This document shows positions 9,015-16,930 of a DNA stretch of 64,000 nt, piece by piece. A program made the position numbers and the translations under genes. The DNA is taken from positions 1,116,001 to 1,180,000 of the forward strand of contig NZ_FQUQ01000002.1 in NCBI RefSeq assembly GCF_900129215.1, written 5' to 3'. The notes under the pieces are model-generated. The model had not been told where the DNA came from. It worked only from the letters and a program-made list of their open reading frames with translations, and did not search any database. Within the stretch, counting starts at the first letter, position 1; the number at the start of each line of letters is the position of its first letter. This DNA comes from Pedobacter caeni (lineage in GTDB: Bacteria; Bacteroidota; Bacteroidia; Sphingobacteriales; Sphingobacteriaceae).

Positions 9015-9731
9015 ATGAAAAAAAAGCCAAATACAGATTCCTTCCAATATTATCCGCTTGGTGATTCCGCAATTGTGATCCAATTAGGTGATCAGATCAG
9101 CCCTGTGATCAATAAAAAGGTACGGGCAATCGCAGCCTGGCTGGACGAGTATAGTTTTGAGGGTTTCATCGAATATGTCCCTGCCTTTACTACGGTTACC
9201 GTGTATTATGAACCCTGGATAATCAGCTATGCAAAATTGCTGGAACTCCTCCGGGAAATGCTCAATGAACTGATGGAACAGGAAGAAATCCATGCAGAAA
9301 ATACCATAGAAATCCCGGTATGTTATGGCGGAGCATATGGTCCGGACCTGGGTTTTGTAGCCAGTCATAATAAGATGAGCCCAGCAGAAGTGATTGCCAT
9401 CCACACCAGTGTGGATTATCTGGTTTACATGATTGGTTTTGCTCCTGGCTTTCCTTACCTCGGGGGAATGAATGAACTGATTTCTGCACCGAGGAAAGAT
9501 AGCCCAAGGGCTAAAATACCAGCAGGATCGGTAGGTATTGCAGGTCAGCAAACCGGTATTTATCCTATTGAAACCCCCGGAGGATGGCAGATCATCGGCC
9601 AGAGCCCGGTTCAGCTGTTTGAGGTCAGCAGGGAAGTCCCTGCATTACTGAAATCCGGGGATCAGGTCCGTTTTGTGGCGATTTCAGAGACAGAGTTTAA
9701 GAAAATGAGGAGAACTAAGGATGGGAATTAA
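9015..9731 (+). CDS. pxpB: 5-oxoprolinase subunit B
   Basis: This 238-residue protein is the KipI-like subunit of the bacterial ATP-dependent 5-oxoprolinase, which opens pyroglutamate to L-glutamate. Family motifs can be read in order: YPLGDSAIVIQLG at the N-terminus, GFAPGFPYLGG near residue 140, KIPAGSVGIAGQQTGIYP, and TPGGWQIIG. The last two form the cyclophilin-like C-terminal part. It is the first gene of a four-gene operon. Its end overlaps the start of pxpC by 11 bases, which implies translational coupling and an assembled complex. In Bacillus the homologue also inhibits the sporulation kinase KinA, a role not expected here. Confidence 0.95.
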   Translation: MKKKPNTDSFQYYPLGDSAIVIQLGDQISPVINKKVRAIAAWLDEYSFEGFIEYVPAFTTVTVYYEPWIISYAKLLELLREMLNELMEQEEIHAENTIEIPVCYGGAYGPDLGFVASHNKMSPAEVIAIHTSVDYLVYMIGFAPGFPYLGGMNELISAPRKDSPRAKIPAGSVGIAGQQTGIYPIETPGGWQIIGQSPVQLFEVSREVPALLKSGDQVRFVAISETEFKKMRRTKDGN

Positions 9732-10689
9732 AATCTTAAAACCTGGTTTGTTAACCAGTATCCAGGATGCCGGAAGATATGGATACCGCAAAGATGGAAT
9801 TATTTTAAGTGGTGCCATGGATGCCAGAGCATGGAAACTGGGCAACCTCCTTGTGGGAAATACAGAAATGGAAGCCGGAATAGAGTGTACCTTATCGGGT
9901 CCCGTTATTCTTTTCGAAGAGGACCAGCTGATTGCCATTACCGGAGGTGATCTTTCTCCTGAACTGGATGGAATACCTGTTCAGATGTGGCGTCCGTTAT
10001 ATGTAAATAAGGGTGCTGTGCTCACCTTTGGCCAGGCCCTTTCTGGTTGTCGTAGTTATCTTTGTGTTTATGGAGGTTTCGACCTGCCGCAAGTGCTGGG
10101 GAGTTATTCGACTTACCTTCGTGCAGGATTTGGTGGTTGGGAAGGCAGGGCATTGAAAACAGGGGATCAGATTCCCTTCAAATCTGCTGCTCCGGCGGTA
10201 CCAGCTCATAACAACTGGTCGCTAAGCACTCAAATGTATCAGCAGAAATCTGCGGATGATGTCATTAGGGTAATCAAGGGACCTGAATTTGAACGTTTTT
10301 CTGAGAAAAGCATTGCGGCATTATTTACAGAGAAATTTAAGATCAGCAAAGAAGCAGACCGGATGGGCTATCGCCTGGAAGGGCCGGGTCTAAAGCTTCG
10401 GAAAAAAGAGGAAATGTTATCGGCTGCGGTTAGTTTTGGAACAATTCAGGTCACTGCCGAAGGCAATCCGATCGTCTTAATGGCGGATCATCAGACCACC
10501 GGAGGGTACCCCCGGATTTTGCAGGTTGCAAGTGTTGATTTTGCTAAACTCGCACAACTGCAATCCGGCGATCTTTTAAGCTTTGAATTAATTACCTTAG
10601 CCGAGGCAACTACCCTGTTGATTGCAGCAGAACAGAAACTGAAACAACTCAAACAAACATTAACATTTAAATATCCCTTCCATGCCTGA
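9721..10689 (+). CDS. pxpC: 5-oxoprolinase subunit C (KipA-like)
   Basis: This 322-residue protein is the biotin-dependent-carboxyltransferase-like subunit of 5-oxoprolinase. The N-terminal [19 protein letters not shown] and [13 protein letters not shown] are highly characteristic. [15 protein letters not shown] in the middle and [19 protein letters not shown] near the C-terminus complete the family pattern. It overlaps pxpB at its start and pxpA by 8 bases at its end, so the three subunits are made from one message in coupled fashion. Together PxpA, PxpB and PxpC hydrolyse 5-oxoproline with ATP. Confidence 0.95.
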   Translation: MGIKILKPGLLTSIQDAGRYGYRKDGIILSGAMDARAWKLGNLLVGNTEMEAGIECTLSGPVILFEEDQLIAITGGDLSPELDGIPVQMWRPLYVNKGAVLTFGQALSGCRSYLCVYGGFDLPQVLGSYSTYLRAGFGGWEGRALKTGDQIPFKSAAPAVPAHNNWSLSTQMYQQKSADDVIRVIKGPEFERFSEKSIAALFTEKFKISKEADRMGYRLEGPGLKLRKKEEMLSAAVSFGTIQVTAEGNPIVLMADHQTTGGYPRILQVASVDFAKLAQLQSGDLLSFELITLAEATTLLIAAEQKLKQLKQTLTFKYPFHA

Positions 10690-11482
10690 TTATTTTGCCG
10701 CAGATCTGAATTGTGATATGGGGGAAAGCTTTGGTGCTTTCCATATCGGAAATGATGAAGCGATACTGCCTTTCGTTTCATCAGCCAATATCGCCTGTGG
10801 TTTTCACGCGGGTGATCCTGCAGTCATGAAAAAAACAGTCCGTCTGGCGATGAAATATGGAGTCGCCATTGGCGCACATCCGGGTTTGCCCGATTTGCAG
10901 GGCTTCGGCAGAAGGGAAATGGCTATTTCTCCGGAAGAGGCTTATGATATGGTGGTTTATCAGATTGGGTCGCTGGCCTCATTTGTGAAATCAGAGGGCG
11001 GGACGATGAAACATGTGAAACCTCATGGGGCCTTATACAACATGGCAGCGGTCAATAAAGGACTTGCTACAGCAATAGCTGAAGCTGTTTATAAGGTTGA
11101 TCCGGAACTGGTGCTCTATGGATTATCGGGTTCTGAATTGATTCTTGCAGGATCGGCTGCAGGATTAAGGGTGGCCAATGAAGTTTTTGCGGATCGGACC
11201 TATCAGCAAAACGGTACTCTGACTCCCAGAAGACAGGCAAACGCCCTGATTACAGATCATCACCTGGCCATCGCACAGGTAGTCCATATGGTCAAAGAAG
11301 GAGAAGTGCTTTCAGAACAAGGCTTGCCTGTAAAGATTAAGGCCGATACCATTTGCATTCATGGAGATGGTAGCTCGGCAGTAGCATTCGCAACGAACAT
11401 TTACGCTGCTTTTAAAGAAGAAGGGATTGTATTGTCCTCATCACATCAAACGCGTACTACCGCTAATAATTCCGGAGAATGA
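10682..11482 (+). CDS. pxpA: 5-oxoprolinase subunit A (LamB/YcsF)
   Basis: This 266-residue protein belongs to the LamB/YcsF family and is the subunit A of 5-oxoprolinase. [11 protein letters not shown] at residues 8-18, the [12 protein letters not shown] motif, [15 protein letters not shown] and KPHGALYN are all visible and belong to the metal- and substrate-binding face of its deacetylase-like barrel. The late ICIHGD motif is also present. The length is near the usual 250 residues. Its start overlaps pxpC by 8 bases, and its stop overlaps the next ATG by 4 bases. Confidence 0.96.
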   Translation: MPDYFAADLNCDMGESFGAFHIGNDEAILPFVSSANIACGFHAGDPAVMKKTVRLAMKYGVAIGAHPGLPDLQGFGRREMAISPEEAYDMVVYQIGSLASFVKSEGGTMKHVKPHGALYNMAAVNKGLATAIAEAVYKVDPELVLYGLSGSELILAGSAAGLRVANEVFADRTYQQNGTLTPRRQANALITDHHLAIAQVVHMVKEGEVLSEQGLPVKIKADTICIHGDGSSAVAFATNIYAAFKEEGIVLSSSHQTRTTANNSGE

Positions 11483-12657
11483 ACATCATGAAAAACAGGA
11501 GTGTCCTGATGGGCGCCGCATTTTTAATGGCCACATCTGCCATTGGTCCGGGCTTTTTAACACAGACCACGGTCTTTACCCAATCCCTCGGTGCAAGCTT
11601 TGGATTTGTCATTCTAACCTCTATCATTATTGATATTGGTGTTCAGCTGAACATCTGGCGTGTAATTGCAGTTTCTGAAAAAAGAGCTCAGGATATCGCA
11701 AATATATTACTTCCCGGACTGGGCGGCTTTATCTCCTTACTCATTGTTTTGGGTGGACTGGCCTTCAATATAGGTAATATTGCGGGAGCCGGACTGGGAT
11801 TAAATGCCTTGCTTGGTGTTTCAGTAACTACCGGAGCAGTCATCTCCGCTGCCCTTGCAGTGGCTATTTTTCTTATCAGAGAAGCCGGAAAAGCAATGGA
11901 CCGCTTTGCCCAGGCCATGGGTTTTGTGATGATCATTGTGATCATTTATATTGCGATTACTTCTGCGCCTCCGGTAGGAGAGGCAGTTTTAAGAACGTTT
12001 GTTCCCCAAAAAATAGATCTGGCCACGATCGTGACACTGGTAGGTGGCACGGTTGGAGGTTACATTACTTTTTCTGGTGGCCATCGTTTGCTGGATGCCG
12101 GGATTAAGGGGAAGGATGCTTTGCCGCAGGTGAGTACAAGTGCGGTGATGGGCATTTCTGTCGCTTCATTAGTACGTATATTTCTGTTTCTGGCTTCGCT
12201 GGGTGTGATCAGTAAGGGATTGGCCATAGATGCCGGAAATCCTACGGCTTCAGTCTTTCAGCTCGCTGCGGGGAACCTTGGTTACCGTTTATTTGGCCTG
12301 GTGATGTTTTCAGCTGCCGTGACTTCGGTGATTGGTTCTGCGTATACTTCAGTCTCTTTTGTGAAATCTTTTAGTCCGAAAATCGAGAAAAACGAGAATA
12401 AAGTAATCATTGGCTTTATCCTCGTTTCTACGATTATCTTTATCCTGGTAGGGCAACCGGTAAAAGTCCTCATCCTGGCTGGAGTAGTGAATGGTTTTAT
12501 TTTGCCGATCACACTTGCTACGATTCTTTTTGCCGCTTACAAAACCCGGATCATCGGAGATTATAAACACCCGGTCTGGCTTACCTGTTTTGGAATACTG
12601 GTTGTGCTGATCATGACCTTCATGAGCGTCAAAGTTTTGTACGGAATGATCAGTTAG
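11479..12657 (+). CDS. NRAMP-family transporter of the 5-oxoprolinase operon
   Basis: This 392-residue inner-membrane protein has about eleven hydrophobic segments. It starts with the NRAMP hallmark [12 protein letters not shown] in the first helix. The DPGN metal-binding motif that normally follows shortly after in true Mn/Fe NRAMP transporters is absent. Instead there is [12 protein letters not shown]. It overlaps pxpA by 4 bases (ATGA). The same pairing of an NRAMP relative (YcsG) with ycsF, kipI and kipA is known in Bacillus. The context and the missing metal ligands suggest uptake of 5-oxoproline or a related organic substrate rather than a metal. That substrate assignment is inference. 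Confidence 0.85.
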   Translation: MNIMKNRSVLMGAAFLMATSAIGPGFLTQTTVFTQSLGASFGFVILTSIIIDIGVQLNIWRVIAVSEKRAQDIANILLPGLGGFISLLIVLGGLAFNIGNIAGAGLGLNALLGVSVTTGAVISAALAVAIFLIREAGKAMDRFAQAMGFVMIIVIIYIAITSAPPVGEAVLRTFVPQKIDLATIVTLVGGTVGGYITFSGGHRLLDAGIKGKDALPQVSTSAVMGISVASLVRIFLFLASLGVISKGLAIDAGNPTASVFQLAAGNLGYRLFGLVMFSAAVTSVIGSAYTSVSFVKSFSPKIEKNENKVIIGFILVSTIIFILVGQPVKVLILAGVVNGFILPITLATILFAAYKTRIIGDYKHPVWLTCFGILVVLIMTFMSVKVLYGMIS

Positions 12658-12672
12658 CCAACAGGTGGATAT

Positions 12673-13149
12673 TTATTTTGCAGCGAGCTGTAATGCCCTT
12701 TGCAGAAAACCCTGTTGTTTGAGCTTTTCCTCTACCTCGATAACGGCTTTGAGCAGGTTATTCTCGGTATTGGTGATCTCTTCAAAAACATTTACCATCA
12801 ACTGCCATACCGGTTGCATCCTGACCACCATTTCTTCTCCTTTGCTGCTCAGCTGGATCAGGCGCTTCCGTTCATCGTTTTTATCTTTTTTTGAGCGGAT
12901 AAGCTTTTGTTTTTCCAGTTCCTTGAGCAGGCTGATGGTAGATGGATGGGTATATCCGATTTCCGAAGCAAGGTCTACTACGCCCAGAACACCTTTGTGA
13001 TGCAGGGTATAGATGATTGCAAACCATTTGGGCTCAAAATCTATATCGTAACTCTTATAAATTAATGCCCCATCCTTTCTGAACTGATCGCTTAACCTAA
13101 GGAGCCTTGTAGAGATGGCAAGAATGCCGGATTCATCAATAACACTCAT
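12673..13149 (-). CDS. MarR-family transcriptional regulator
   Basis: This 158-residue protein has the MarR winged-helix layout. N-terminal dimerisation helices are followed by HTH text such as GVLGVVDLASEIGYTHPSTISLLKELEKQKLI and the wing RSKKDKNDERKRLIQLSSKGEE. It likely binds DNA as a dimer and responds to a small ligand. The start codon shares a base with the stop of the upstream GNAT gene (TAATG), so the two form an operon. A perfect palindrome inside the operon promoter is the obvious candidate operator and suggests autoregulation. Confidence 0.9.
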   Translation of the reverse strand: MSVIDESGILAISTRLLRLSDQFRKDGALIYKSYDIDFEPKWFAIIYTLHHKGVLGVVDLASEIGYTHPSTISLLKELEKQKLIRSKKDKNDERKRLIQLSSKGEEMVVRMQPVWQLMVNVFEEITNTENNLLKAVIEVEEKLKQQGFLQRALQLAAK

Positions 13150-13637
13150 TATTTTATGGCCAGGTGATAAAACACATTATCCGCACTCATTAAGGGAAAT
13201 GATTTTGGAAGTGCCGACTTTTCAATTTGCTCAAATCCATTTCTTTCGTAAAAGCGCATGGCTGCCTGTAATACAGAAACCGTTCCAAGGTACAGGTGTT
13301 TGATTTCATTGTCTTTGCAGTATTGAACCAGTGTTTCCAGCAGGCGCTGTGCCAGACCCAGCTCTTTCCCTCTGAAGTCTTTCTTTACAAACATTTTTCT
13401 GATTGCAGCTAAATCATTGTCGAACTTTAATAAAGCAATGGTTCCGGCCAGTTCTTCATTTACGCTTGCTCCCCAGAACGCACCCCCATTGTGGTAATAA
13501 ACATTTTCTATATCCAGTAAATCGGGCTGATCATTTAAGGTAATCGGAACATTGAACTCGATTTGTTGAATGGGCAGGATGATATCAATTACCGCCGCCG
13601 AAGATTCATTTTTGATTTGTTTGATCAGGACTTCCAT
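13149..13637 (-). CDS. GNAT-family N-acetyltransferase
   Basis: This 162-residue protein has the GNAT acetyl-CoA binding pattern. A beta-strand (ELAGTIALLKFDND) leads into the pyrophosphate-binding loop RKMFVKKDFRGKELGLAQRLLE (around 85-106, with the Q/R-x-x-G-x-A-like turn). HLYLGTVSVLQAAMRFYERNGFEQIE near the end is typical motif B. The acceptor substrate is unknown. It is the first gene of a two-gene operon with marR, so the pair may respond to and modify the same compound. Confidence 0.88.
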   Translation of the reverse strand: MEVLIKQIKNESSAAVIDIILPIQQIEFNVPITLNDQPDLLDIENVYYHNGGAFWGASVNEELAGTIALLKFDNDLAAIRKMFVKKDFRGKELGLAQRLLETLVQYCKDNEIKHLYLGTVSVLQAAMRFYERNGFEQIEKSALPKSFPLMSADNVFYHLAIK

Positions 13638-13657
13638 CTTTATTTATTTTTGTTATT

Positions 13658-13688
13658 CAAAACTACGTAGTTAACTACGTATATCAAA
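13658..13688 (-). promoter_or_regulatory. Promoter of the GNAT-marR operon with a MarR-type operator
   Basis: On the minus strand a -33 TTTG (plus 13685-13688), a 19-base spacer and a -7 TAGTTTTG (plus 13658-13665) make an ideal Bacteroidota promoter. The spacer holds TACGTAGTTAACTACGTA (13664-13681), a perfect 18-bp palindrome that overlaps the -7 box by two bases. It can also be read as two direct copies of AACTACGTA (13661-13669 and 13673-13681). Binding there would block RNA polymerase, as expected for MarR autorepression. Confidence 0.75.
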
Positions 13689-13709
13689 ATGTATTTTTAT
13701 TTTTTTACT

Positions 13710-13717
13710 TATCTTTG
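13710..13717 (+). promoter_or_regulatory. -7 promoter box for the rightward gene
   Basis: TATCTTTG matches TAnnTTTG and faces the RluA-N-like gene. It lies inside the longest reading of that frame, so the ATG at 13689 is upstream of the expected transcript start. The palindromic operator at 13664-13681 ends 28 bases before it and could influence both promoters. Confidence 0.5.
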
Positions 13718-13721
13718 TTGC

Positions 13722-14513
13722 TTGTCGGGATCAGGAGAACATAAAGAAACAAAAAAAGAACAGGATGCGATTTCCTGTTTTGGCTATTGTAGGGATTGCG
13801 GGGAACTGCATGAATTGCCTTCGGAACTTGCCATTCCCCATTGCTATGCGCTTATGGAACAACTATCCACACACAAGAGGATTGATTTTGACAGCGCTCC
13901 GGAGGATGCTGACCCGCGTTTATCCACAGATGGATTGTATACAGCGATGAGGGGCAGAATGTTTGGCATCCTGGTTTGCGAAGATCAGCAAGGGAAGGAA
14001 GTGATTCTTCGTGCATTTTCCTCAAGGCACAATGGCGTCTGGAATGTCTCAGGCTGGGTGCCTCCATTGGTTGATGAGCATAAATTTGTTGCGGAAGTCT
14101 CCCTTGGGAATCTGGATCTGCATCCTTTAACAGACCTGATTGATACTTTACCCAAAGAGTCTAAAGAGTGGTATCTGAAGATTGCGGAAAGAAGGATCGT
14201 CTCTCATGGCATCCTTGCTAAATTGAATGCCCTGTATGAAATTCATAACTTCAACAATGAAAAACGCTCATTGGAAGGCGCTTTTAGTCTGGAAAAGGGA
14301 ATTCCTGTAGGTACCGGCGACTGCTGTGCACCAAAATTATTAAATTATGCTGCCATACATCAATTAAAGCCTTTAAGTATTGCTGAATTCTTCTGGGGCA
14401 GGGAAACGGCCTCAGGGCATCGTAAAGAGAGACATTTTTATGTTTCCTGTGCCGAAAAATGTCAACCCATCCTGGGTTATATGCTTTGTGGTGTAAACAA
14501 TCAGATACACTAG
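13722..14513 (+). CDS. Free-standing relative of the RluA-type synthase N-terminal region
   Basis: This protein of about 263 residues lacks a pseudouridine synthase catalytic domain. It resembles the long N-terminal extension found in some RluA-type pseudouridine synthases. Cysteines near the start (CFGYCRDC) suggest a small metal site. Later blocks are GILVCEDQQGKEVILRAFSS, WNVSGWVPPLVDE, GTGDCCAPKLLNYAAIHQL, LSIAEFFWG and the C-terminal YVSCAEKCQPILGYML. The frame closes soon after that last block, where a fused enzyme would continue into the RluA catalytic core. The start is uncertain: TTG 13722 fits the promoter box at 13710-13717, and ATG 13689 lies upstream of it. There is no synthase gene next door. 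Confidence 0.7.
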   Translation: MSGSGEHKETKKEQDAISCFGYCRDCGELHELPSELAIPHCYALMEQLSTHKRIDFDSAPEDADPRLSTDGLYTAMRGRMFGILVCEDQQGKEVILRAFSSRHNGVWNVSGWVPPLVDEHKFVAEVSLGNLDLHPLTDLIDTLPKESKEWYLKIAERRIVSHGILAKLNALYEIHNFNNEKRSLEGAFSLEKGIPVGTGDCCAPKLLNYAAIHQLKPLSIAEFFWGRETASGHRKERHFYVSCAEKCQPILGYMLCGVNNQIH

Positions 14514-14567
14514 ACTTTCAGGAGGCTATAATTACTATCTTGTTTTAGCGTTATTATAAATTATGTT

Positions 14568-14575
14568 TAACTTTG
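14568..14575 (+). promoter_or_regulatory. -7 promoter box of the hybrid kinase gene
   Basis: TAACTTTG matches TAnnTTTG. It lies 64 bases upstream of the kinase ATG, leaving a leader of nearly 60 bases. No -33 TTTG sits at the standard distance. Confidence 0.4.
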
Positions 14576-14639
14576 AATTTTGTAAGGTAAACAACCAGGG
14601 GTCTTTACATCAAGTTTTATAGGTTCATTTTTCTCATCA

Positions 14640-16775
14640 ATGAAAAACAAGCAGCGCTCTTTCATCGTCATTTCAGTAATTATACTTTTGTTTATTGCTT
14701 TCCTTTTTCGAAATTCTGTCGTTCAGCGATCAGAACAACGGGTATTGTTGTCAAGTCTTAAAGAATTAGAAGGAAATAGTCGTCAAATCTCCAAACTGGA
14801 TACCATTACCCTGAGCCTGCAAACTGCAGAGAATAATTTCAGAATGTATACCACGCTGTGGGATACCCTATACTTTAAAAAATACACTAAAGAAGTCCGG
14901 TTGATCTCCAGCTTATTAAACGATTTGACAGTAGAGGACAGCAGTCATATTTCGGGTAGTATTGTGGGGGACCTCAAAAGTAAGAAAGGGCAGATGATGC
15001 TGTATGGACAAATCAAGAAGTTAACAGATTCCCTCAATAATGTAAATGTAGAGGTGGAACTGCTTAAAATCACGGGAGATGTACCAAAATTACGGCCCTT
15101 TCCCAAACCAACACTGAAGAAAACGACCAAAGTGGAACAGCTGAAGGCGGAGCCTGTAGTCAAAAAGGAGAAATTCTTTAAGCGTTTGAAAAATGCAATC
15201 CTGAATAAAGAAACAAATAAAGATTCAATAAAAACACTCAAAACAGAAGTGACCTACGAGCAGGGCCCCTCAAATGTGGACGAGTACAATAAAAAACAAC
15301 TGGAAAGGATTGAGCGGTTTTACAATAACCTGTTCGAGGATTTAAAAAATAACCGCAAAAAGCTCAGTCAGAAAGAAGAATCGATCTTGAAACTCAATGA
15401 AAATATCTTTCAAAATATTAAGCAGTTGTTCCAGGAATACAGAAATGCGGAAAGTGCTAATTCTGAGCAGAAGAAGGCGACTCTGAAAGATCGGGCGAAC
15501 AGCTCAGTTCAGGCGATAGGAAGGTCAGGACAGATCAATTTTGGAATCAGCATACTTTCTTACCTTGCCATCATTCTGTTGATGTGGAAGCTCTATAGTG
15601 CCTATGATAAGACCGTTAAAGCAAACCAGCTGGCTGCTGAACAGGTGGTCATCAAATCCAGGTTCTTTACGAGCATCAGTCATGAGATGAGAACGCCTTT
15701 AAATGCTATCATAGGTGTGTCTGAGCAATTGAAATCTACGCCATTAAGCGAGGATCAGCGGTCGATGTCCAAACTTTTGGATAACTCTTCCTCTATGTTG
15801 TTATCAGCGGTCAATGAGGTGCTGGATTTCTCCAGACTGGAAACAGGAAAACTATCCCTGGCCAAAACACCTTTCCGGTATAAAAGAATTCTGAAAGAAA
15901 TTGCAGAAACCACCAGGGTCCTGGCAGATCAGAAGGGCCTGATTCTGGAATTGGTACAGGGAGCAGCACCCGATTTGTTGCTGGATGGAGATCCTTACCG
16001 CCTAAAGCAAATTGTCATGAACCTGACTGCCAATGCCATCAAGTTTACCGACAAGGGAAAGGTGACCATTAATGTGAGTGTTAAAAAAGCTGATGAAAAA
16101 CAGGCCACTTTATTAATTAAGGTCATAGATACCGGAATAGGAATTTCGAATGAAAATCTCCCGTTCATCTTTAATGAATTTTCACAGGTCATCAATTCAA
16201 AACGCAGTGACTGGCAAAAAGGTTCCGGATTGGGATTACCAATCAGTAAAAAGCTGGTAGAATTGCACAAAGGAAAAATATCTGTTGAAAGCAGCCTGGG
16301 GAAAGGTTCTACATTCAGCCTGGAAATCCCTTACCTCATTGCCCAGAAAGATACTGAAGAGCTGGCAGGAGCACAATCCCCTGTGATCAATAGTGACCGT
16401 TTTAAGAACATTCACCTGCTGGTTGTGGACGATTCGGAAATGAACCTGCTCGTGATCAAAATGATCTTTAAGAAACTGGGAATCAGCTTTGATACCGCTA
16501 ATGACGGACAGGAGGCATTGACATTCCTGGAGCAAAAGAGGTATGATATGGTGCTTACAGACATTCAGATGCCGGAAATGGACGGAATTGAACTGACTCA
16601 AAGAATCCGTGCCCTGGAAGATGTCAGCAAATCTCAATTGCCGGTAATCGCGATTACAGGACAAATTACCAGCGAATCTCACGACCGCTACATCGCTGCC
16701 GGACTTAATGACTATATCATTAAGCCCTTTACGGAAACAGAATTGATGGAGAAAATACTCGATTATATCAGTTAA
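14640..16775 (+). CDS. Hybrid sensor histidine kinase/response regulator
   Basis: This 711-residue membrane kinase has a TM helix at about 8-25. A mostly helical extracytoplasmic region (about 30-295) is rich in Lys and coiled-coil text, and a second TM helix lies at about 300-318. The H-box FFTSISHEMRTPLNAIIG follows, with phospho-acceptor His348. The HATPase part has N, G1 and G2 boxes (NLTANAIKFTDKG, DTGIGI, GSGLGLPISKKL). A C-terminal receiver domain (about 590-710) has VVDDSEMN, the phospho-acceptor Asp641 in LTDIQMPEMDG and the conserved IIKPF Lys. There is no HPt domain, so phosphorelay must continue on a separate protein. The sensor region is not one I recognise. The next gene, GH20, might be a target, but nothing shows this. 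Confidence 0.95.
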   Translation: MKNKQRSFIVISVIILLFIAFLFRNSVVQRSEQRVLLSSLKELEGNSRQISKLDTITLSLQTAENNFRMYTTLWDTLYFKKYTKEVRLISSLLNDLTVEDSSHISGSIVGDLKSKKGQMMLYGQIKKLTDSLNNVNVEVELLKITGDVPKLRPFPKPTLKKTTKVEQLKAEPVVKKEKFFKRLKNAILNKETNKDSIKTLKTEVTYEQGPSNVDEYNKKQLERIERFYNNLFEDLKNNRKKLSQKEESILKLNENIFQNIKQLFQEYRNAESANSEQKKATLKDRANSSVQAIGRSGQINFGISILSYLAIILLMWKLYSAYDKTVKANQLAAEQVVIKSRFFTSISHEMRTPLNAIIGVSEQLKSTPLSEDQRSMSKLLDNSSSMLLSAVNEVLDFSRLETGKLSLAKTPFRYKRILKEIAETTRVLADQKGLILELVQGAAPDLLLDGDPYRLKQIVMNLTANAIKFTDKGKVTINVSVKKADEKQATLLIKVIDTGIGISNENLPFIFNEFSQVINSKRSDWQKGSGLGLPISKKLVELHKGKISVESSLGKGSTFSLEIPYLIAQKDTEELAGAQSPVINSDRFKNIHLLVVDDSEMNLLVIKMIFKKLGISFDTANDGQEALTFLEQKRYDMVLTDIQMPEMDGIELTQRIRALEDVSKSQLPVIAITGQITSESHDRYIAAGLNDYIIKPFTETELMEKILDYIS

Positions 16776-16814
16776 GTCTGATATTTTAAGCCTCACGATC
16801 ATTGATTTAAAAAT

Positions 16815-16854
16815 TACGCAAACGGTTGCAATGTAGAATGCAACCGTTTGTGTA
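16815..16854. promoter_or_regulatory. Paired LacI/PurR-type operator half sites upstream of GH20
   Basis: TACGCAAACGGTTGCA (16815-16830) and TGCAACCGTTTGTGTA (16839-16854) are mirror-image elements. A perfect 12-bp inverted repeat (16819-16830 with 16839-16850) flanks an 8-base spacer. Each half resembles the LacI-family consensus GCAAACGTTTGC. The outer ten bases of each half, TACGCAAACG and CGTTTGTGTA, recur joined together at 27551-27568. It lies 77 bases upstream of the GH20 ATG. There is no T-run after it, so a terminator is less likely. Confidence 0.6.
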
Positions 16855-16930
16855 CGATTAGGTCGTTTTTCTTTAGTCGTATTTGTATTTAATTTCACTA
16901 AAATTGTGATTGACGATAGCAAAGAAGGTT

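Noticed and set aside
16819..16850. 12-bp inverted repeat as a terminator of the histidine kinase gene
   Set aside because: No T-run follows and the half sequences recur upstream of the M60 gene, so an operator is a better reading, although a dual role is not excluded.
16236..16922. Long leftward open frame opposite the 3' part of the histidine kinase gene
   Set aside because: It is antisense to a well supported coding region and reads as low-complexity Phe/His/Cys-rich text with no domain.
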